In this document: one piece after another, positions 60,396-64,000 of the stretch
Numbering within the stretch: position 1 is the first letter of the stretch
How the letters are laid out: every line of letters starts with the position of its first letter
DNA from: Streptomyces sp. V1I1
GTDB taxonomy: Bacteria; Actinomycetota; Actinomycetes; Streptomycetales; Streptomycetaceae
Direction of reading: 5' to 3'
Assembly (NCBI RefSeq): GCF_030817355.1
Contig: NZ_JAUSZH010000001.1
Location: 5,208,501 to 5,272,500 of the forward strand
Length of the DNA: 64,000 nucleotides
Position numbers and translations under genes: made by a program
Notes under the pieces: generated by a model
Told to the model about the DNA's origin: nothing
The model's database searches: none
Seen by the model: the letters and a program-made list of their open reading frames with translations, nothing else

Positions 60396-60450
60396 GAGGC
60401 CCTCCAGGGCAGCAAAAAAGCCCCGGCCAACAGGCACGAGGCGGACAAAG

Positions 60451-61206
60451 TCAGGGCTTGACGAAGTAATTCGGCTGCGTCAACAGCTTCGAGAACAAGG
60501 ACAGGCCAACACCGTGATACCCGGCAGCCACCCGGCCCTGCCGCGGAGCCCACGACGCGTAATGGCGTGCGGCCTTCGTCAGCAGTACCTTCGCCCCGTC
60601 GTAGTACGTGCCGGGCACGCCGTACTGCTGCGCGCCCGCTATCTGCCCGATCTGCTCGGGGCGCACCATCCACCGGACGTCCGACCAGTCCGAGGGGGAC
60701 TGGGTGTGCAGCTCCTTGAGTGCCGTGCCGAGGGCGGCGTGATTCGGGTCTATGTCGAGCCAGTGGTGCGTGTACACGCCCGCGTCAGGCGCCTGCTCGC
60801 GCCTGCGTAGGAGCAGCGCCGTCGCCTGATCCTCGTCGATGTTCGGGCCCCGGTACTCCAGGTTCAGGTGGATACGATCGGTCGACAGGCCAACCTCCGC
60901 GCCCGAGCCGAGGTACTCCAGGTCACGCGCCTCGGCCATGTCCTGTGGGGTGAGCCGCTCGTACCCCTCGCGCTCCGGGTAGTGGAAGCCGCCCCACCAG
61001 CCCGACGCGAGCTCGCCGTTAACCATCCGCAGGGCCGAGGTCGTTGACCCGTCGGTGCCGAGCAGCAGATTCGCCCTACGCCCGGCGAGGACGTGATGCA
61101 CGAAAGCCCAGCCCATCATCACCAGCTCGTCATCCTGGTGGCCGGTGACGAAATCAACGTCGCGTCCGGTCGCCAGAGGTATGGGATCAGCGGCAGGCGT
61201 GGTCAC
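60451..61206 (-). CDS. PIG-L family deacetylase in the prophage
   Basis: 251 residues. GTG 61206 follows GAGGAG. The metal motif is GHQDDE (His23, Asp25 or Asp26), a variant of the usual AHPDDE, and the later metal His lies in DIDPNHAALG. PIG-L enzymes remove acetyl groups from GlcNAc-containing substrates such as mycothiol precursors or glycans. There is no signal peptide. It sits between tail and lysis genes, so it may modify wall glycan, virion glycan or a host thiol. The Pro in the canonical motif is replaced by Gln. Confidence 0.82.
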   Translation of the reverse strand: MTTPAADPIPLATGRDVDFVTGHQDDELVMMGWAFVHHVLAGRRANLLLGTDGSTTSALRMVNGELASGWWGGFHYPEREGYERLTPQDMAEARDLEYLGSGAEVGLSTDRIHLNLEYRGPNIDEDQATALLLRRREQAPDAGVYTHHWLDIDPNHAALGTALKELHTQSPSDWSDVRWMVRPEQIGQIAGAQQYGVPGTYYDGAKVLLTKAARHYASWAPRQGRVAAGYHGVGLSLFSKLLTQPNYFVKP

Positions 61207-61223
61207 AGGAGCACTCCTCAGGG

Positions 61224-61246
61224 CATAAAAAAGGCCCCTCATGGGG
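61224..61246 (-). terminator. Rho-independent terminator after the tail-associated gene
   Basis: On the minus strand GCCCCCATGAGGGGCC is followed by TTTTTT, a classic stem and U-run. It lies between the gene at 61272 and the PIG-L gene, so it can reduce transcription into the lysis part. Confidence 0.85.
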
Positions 61247-61271
61247 GCGGGCGGATGGGGTGAGGCGCGGG

Positions 61272-61715
61272 TCAGGGGACTTCGTAGATGGTCACGATGA
61301 GGCTGGTGAACGCCTGCCAGGTGCCAGACCCCGCGGCCGCGCTGAGCGCACCCTGGAGCTTGATCGTGTGGCTACCGGCCGCGGCGAGAGTCCCCGTCGC
61401 CATCGCGTACACCGAGTCCCGGTCAAGGTTGTCCATCTGGTGCCGGCCGGACACGGGCGCGGTGGCCCCGTCGACGACGATCGTGCCGATCATGTCCGTG
61501 GAGGCGCTCGATGTGCCGACCGCCGAGTCAAACGACGCGTCGACCCGGTACACGGCGTTCGCGGCCTCGGTGTTGAAGGTGACCGTGGCGCCGGGGATGT
61601 CGGCCGCGGTGGTCGTGGTCCTGGTGAGGGTGGAGCTTTCCTGAGCGAAGTAGACAGTCGGCCTGAGCCGGTTGAGCTGTCCGGCAGTGACGATCTGGCC
61701 AGCGAGGATCGGCAT
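61272..61715 (-). CDS. Prophage structural protein (tail/fibre associated)
   Basis: 147 residues. The opening PILAGQIVTAGQLNRLRP is the typical start of actinophage tail-tip or fibre-associated proteins. The rest is Thr/Ser/Ala-rich and beta-sheet (TVTFNTEAANAVYRVDASFD), as in virion surface domains. It lies ten bases after the large tail gene on the same strand. Confidence 0.72.
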   Translation of the reverse strand: MPILAGQIVTAGQLNRLRPTVYFAQESSTLTRTTTTAADIPGATVTFNTEAANAVYRVDASFDSAVGTSSASTDMIGTIVVDGATAPVSGRHQMDNLDRDSVYAMATGTLAAAGSHTIKLQGALSAAAGSGTWQAFTSLIVTIYEVP

Positions 61716-61725
61716 TAGGCCCCCT

Positions 61726-64000
61726 TCACAGTGCGGGTCGCATCGGATCAGCGAGGGACAGGGCAGCCCCGGCGGAGTGGGCTTTGACGATGCCGTTCAC
61801 GCTGCGGGCGCTGATCGTGAACGTTTGCGGCGACGCGCCACCCGAGATCGCCGAGACGCTCACCCGCTCCCCGCCGATCATCGCGTTCAGCGGGAAGTGT
61901 GTCGGGAACGCAGCCGAAGTGATCCACAGGGGGCCTGCGGTGACCGCGACCGAGAACGACAGGTCGTCCGCGTCCACCCCGGACGCCAGTTCCGACGCGT
62001 CCGTGTCCGGCCTGCCGAGGATCGTGTCTCCGACCACCCCGACCGTCCACGGATCAGCCGGGGAGCAGTAGAAGGTGATCTCCCACGCGAACTCTTTGAG
62101 CTCCTCCTCGAAGCCCTGCACCATCAGATTGAACGGGCCAGGCTCCAGAAAGTCGGGCCCGTCCGTGATTTGGATGACGTCGCCCTCCCGGATCGCGAGG
62201 ACCTCGGTGATCAACTCCGGATGCTTGTGCAGCATGATCCGCACACGTTCGAAGCGCGACGCATCCCACGTGCCCAAATGGGTTCGCCACGCGGCTTGCT
62301 GAAACGTCTGCTCATCCGCCGCCAGGGACAGGGTCACCGACTCGTCGTAGATGCCGACGCCGCCGTCTTCCGGGGCCTCCACCGACATGGGGCCGGTCTC
62401 CTGCACCACCCGCGACGAGGAGCCGCCAGCGCGGCCGACCTCATTGTCGTTGCGGGTCGTCAGGTCGTCATCGACCGGCTCCAGCGGAGGCCCCAACTTC
62501 GCGTAGGGCACGACCAGCTTCGGCGTCTGGTTGTACAGAGACCACCGGTCCCGGTAGGCCAGAGCCACCGTGCGATGGTCCTCGGAGAGGATGCCCGACT
62601 CGCTGTCCGCGGCCTCACCCATCAGGCTCAGCGCCGTGTCCGGGCGTTGCGCGCCGAGGAGTTCCGGAATCGCGCCTGCGGTCTCGTGGATAACGACCGG
62701 GATGGACTCCTCACCCGACAGACGCCGCAGCCGGGTACCGGCCGACTCGCCGCTGAATCCGTGGTCGGCGAAGTTGTAGTAGGCCGTATCGATGTCGGCG
62801 AACACGGCGATATGGCCCAACCTCAAACCGTCCGCGCCAGCCGCGTACGCGGCCGGAGGGCCCACCACGTCCGTGATGCGGCCCACGGTGCCCGCGTAGG
62901 AGCCGCTGGTTGCCCCGGCGCTGCCGCCAACGCCGATCCACAACGCGTTCCAGTCGACGTTTCCGCCGTTCTGTGTGGCGTAGAGCTGCCAGCGGTTCCA
63001 CTGCCCGTACAGGCTTGTGGTCGGGCCCACGATCGTGTCTACGACGGACAGGCCGTCGGCGCCGAACCCCTGGATGCGGGCCGAGGTCGCGTCGTTGAAG
63101 GAGAGGTGCCACTTTTTGACGGTGCCTGTCGACCAGTAGCCGAGCGCCATGGACTCCGCGCCCGGGCCGGTCGCCAGGAAGAACACGAACTCCGTCTGCC
63201 ACTCCGTCACCCCCGCGGCCGGGGCGGGCACGCGGCCATTGAGGCGGCCTCCGGTCGACACGACCGGCAGAGCCTTCGACCCGGGCAGGGAGTCGTCGGA
63301 GCCGAAATCCAGGCCGAGGGTGTACAGCGGGCTGCCGCCGGTGAGGGCGGATGCGGCGCGGGTGGCGCCGTTCTGGTCCTCCATCGGCCAATAGGCCAGC
63401 GGCGAGAAGCTCGGGATACGCCGCCTCAGCGTGGAAGCGAGGGCTTTACGGCCCTGCCCCAGACGTCGCATGATCCCCGACGACTCGATGCGCGCCGTCA
63501 CCTTGTTCCCGCTCACGTGCCAGCGGGGCTTCCACACCGGGATCTCCGTGACACAGCGGTAATGCCGGTCACTGAGGCTGGTGGCAAGGCCGATCGTCCA
63601 CACCTTGCCCGTGCTGTCCGTGAAGGACGCGGCGCCGGCGGTCTGCACGGTGAAATCAGGATTGGCGACCACCGAGCCCGCGATGCCGCTACGGAGTTCG
63701 AAGGCGTGGACTTGGCCGTCTGCGGAGGGGAAGCCGAGAGCGTCCCAGCCTTGGCCGACCCGCAGGGGCGCCGTGCTGTTGAAGATGCTCGTCACGCCCG
63801 CGGTGACCACGTCAGCACCGAGCTGAGTCCACGGCCCCGAGATACTCGGGCCGGTGTAGAAGCGGCACGTGTTCCCAGCCGCGCCGTTGTCGACGTCGAG
63901 CGTCACCCGCACCGCGAGACGGTCCGACGGCGGCACGACCACCTCGGCGGTCGAATCCGTCGAGATGGTCGACGTACCCGCCGTGGACCACTCGAAGTGC
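61726..64000 (-). CDS. Large phage tail protein with LamG-like domain, 5' end outside window
   Basis: The frame is open to the window edge, so at least 757 residues are seen and the true start lies beyond. The centre has a concanavalin/LamG-like domain introduced by FSPLAYWPMEDQNGATRAAS, with LHIAVFADIDTAY-like strands (GHIAVFADIDTAYYNF). The C-terminal part (VIQITDGPDF, FAWEITFYCSPADPW) is typical of minor tail proteins of Streptomyces siphophages. It probably forms part of the host-recognition tip. GTG 63942 is an internal codon rather than the start. Confidence 0.85.
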   Translation of the reverse strand, partial: HFEWSTAGTSTISTDSTAEVVVPPSDRLAVRVTLDVDNGAAGNTCRFYTGPSISGPWTQLGADVVTAGVTSIFNSTAPLRVGQGWDALGFPSADGQVHAFELRSGIAGSVVANPDFTVQTAGAASFTDSTGKVWTIGLATSLSDRHYRCVTEIPVWKPRWHVSGNKVTARIESSGIMRRLGQGRKALASTLRRRIPSFSPLAYWPMEDQNGATRAASALTGGSPLYTLGLDFGSDDSLPGSKALPVVSTGGRLNGRVPAPAAGVTEWQTEFVFFLATGPGAESMALGYWSTGTVKKWHLSFNDATSARIQGFGADGLSVVDTIVGPTTSLYGQWNRWQLYATQNGGNVDWNALWIGVGGSAGATSGSYAGTVGRITDVVGPPAAYAAGADGLRLGHIAVFADIDTAYYNFADHGFSGESAGTRLRRLSGEESIPVVIHETAGAIPELLGAQRPDTALSLMGEAADSESGILSEDHRTVALAYRDRWSLYNQTPKLVVPYAKLGPPLEPVDDDLTTRNDNEVGRAGGSSSRVVQETGPMSVEAPEDGGVGIYDESVTLSLAADEQTFQQAAWRTHLGTWDASRFERVRIMLHKHPELITEVLAIREGDVIQITDGPDFLEPGPFNLMVQGFEEELKEFAWEITFYCSPADPWTVGVVGDTILGRPDTDASELASGVDADDLSFSVAVTAGPLWITSAAFPTHFPLNAMIGGERVSVSAISGGASPQTFTISARSVNGIVKAHSAGAALSLADPMRPAL

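Noticed and set aside
60405..60440. A terminator between the PIG-L gene and the small gene upstream of the endolysin
   Set aside because: There is a T-run on the minus strand, but the preceding arms pair poorly (GCC/GGC only), so I could not support a stable stem.

Overview
The window is high-GC DNA with GC-rich third codon positions, frequent GTG starts, LAxTG/sortase systems, CebR, DasR and CslA/GlxA genes. This marks it as a Streptomyces chromosome. From about 1 to 53.7 kb it reads as ordinary core chromosome. Gene order matches my recollection of the S. coelicolor SCO2794-SCO2838 interval read backwards (cslZ-glxA-cslA at the left, cdgA in the middle, bglC-cebGFE-cebR at the right); I could not check this by alignment. 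From about 53.8 kb to the right edge the content changes to a temperate prophage that runs out of the window.

Left part (1-16.5 kb): a partial ROK protein, an LAxTG surface protein, a NagD-like phosphatase, and a class F sortase one base downstream of a repeat-rich secreted protein. Next is the hyphal-tip glycan locus: the endoglucanase-like lipoprotein CslZ, the copper radical oxidase GlxA and the cellulose-synthase-like CslA. CslA faces an NlpC/P60-type wall protein, an SPFH membrane protein, an AA10 lytic polysaccharide monooxygenase and a NarL-type two-component system.

Middle part (16.5-32 kb): an IclR regulator and an overlapping four-gene amino-acid-type ABC importer resembling the ectoine transporter EhuBCDA. 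These sit with a DUF3830 protein, an amidase, a D-2-hydroxyacid dehydrogenase and two tandem maleate-isomerase-fold proteins, which looks like a catabolic gene group. Then come a flavin monooxygenase, a GH18 chitinase, the PAS-GGDEF-EAL protein CdgA and an M6 protease. Three identical tRNA-Lys(CTT) genes, all on the minus strand, lie at 10.4, 16.4 and 31.9 kb.

Right core part (32-53.7 kb): small regulators and hypotheticals; a compact operon combining a Cas4/RecB-like Fe-S nuclease, an unknown 528-residue protein and an SF1B (Dna2/Upf1-like) helicase; a PAP2 phosphatase; a phosphoglycerate-mutase-like protein; an XRE-TPR regulator; an OmpR two-component system; and a second chitinase (CBM2-GH18). 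The complete cellobiose module bglC-cebG-cebF-cebE with divergent cebR and a perfect 14-bp CebR box closes this part.

Polysaccharide use is the common thread. DasR-like operators precede the LPMO and both chitinases, and CebR controls cello-oligosaccharide uptake.

Prophage (53.8-64 kb): it begins at a fragment of a tRNA 3' end, probably tRNA-His, next to the host terminator downstream of cebR. It carries an XRE protein, a GntR repressor with a perfect inverted-repeat operator, small Cys-rich and zinc-binding proteins, holin-like proteins, an amidase endolysin, a collagen-like membrane protein, a PIG-L deacetylase and a LamG-bearing tail protein cut by the window edge. No integrase is present in the window, so it probably lies at the other end of the prophage.
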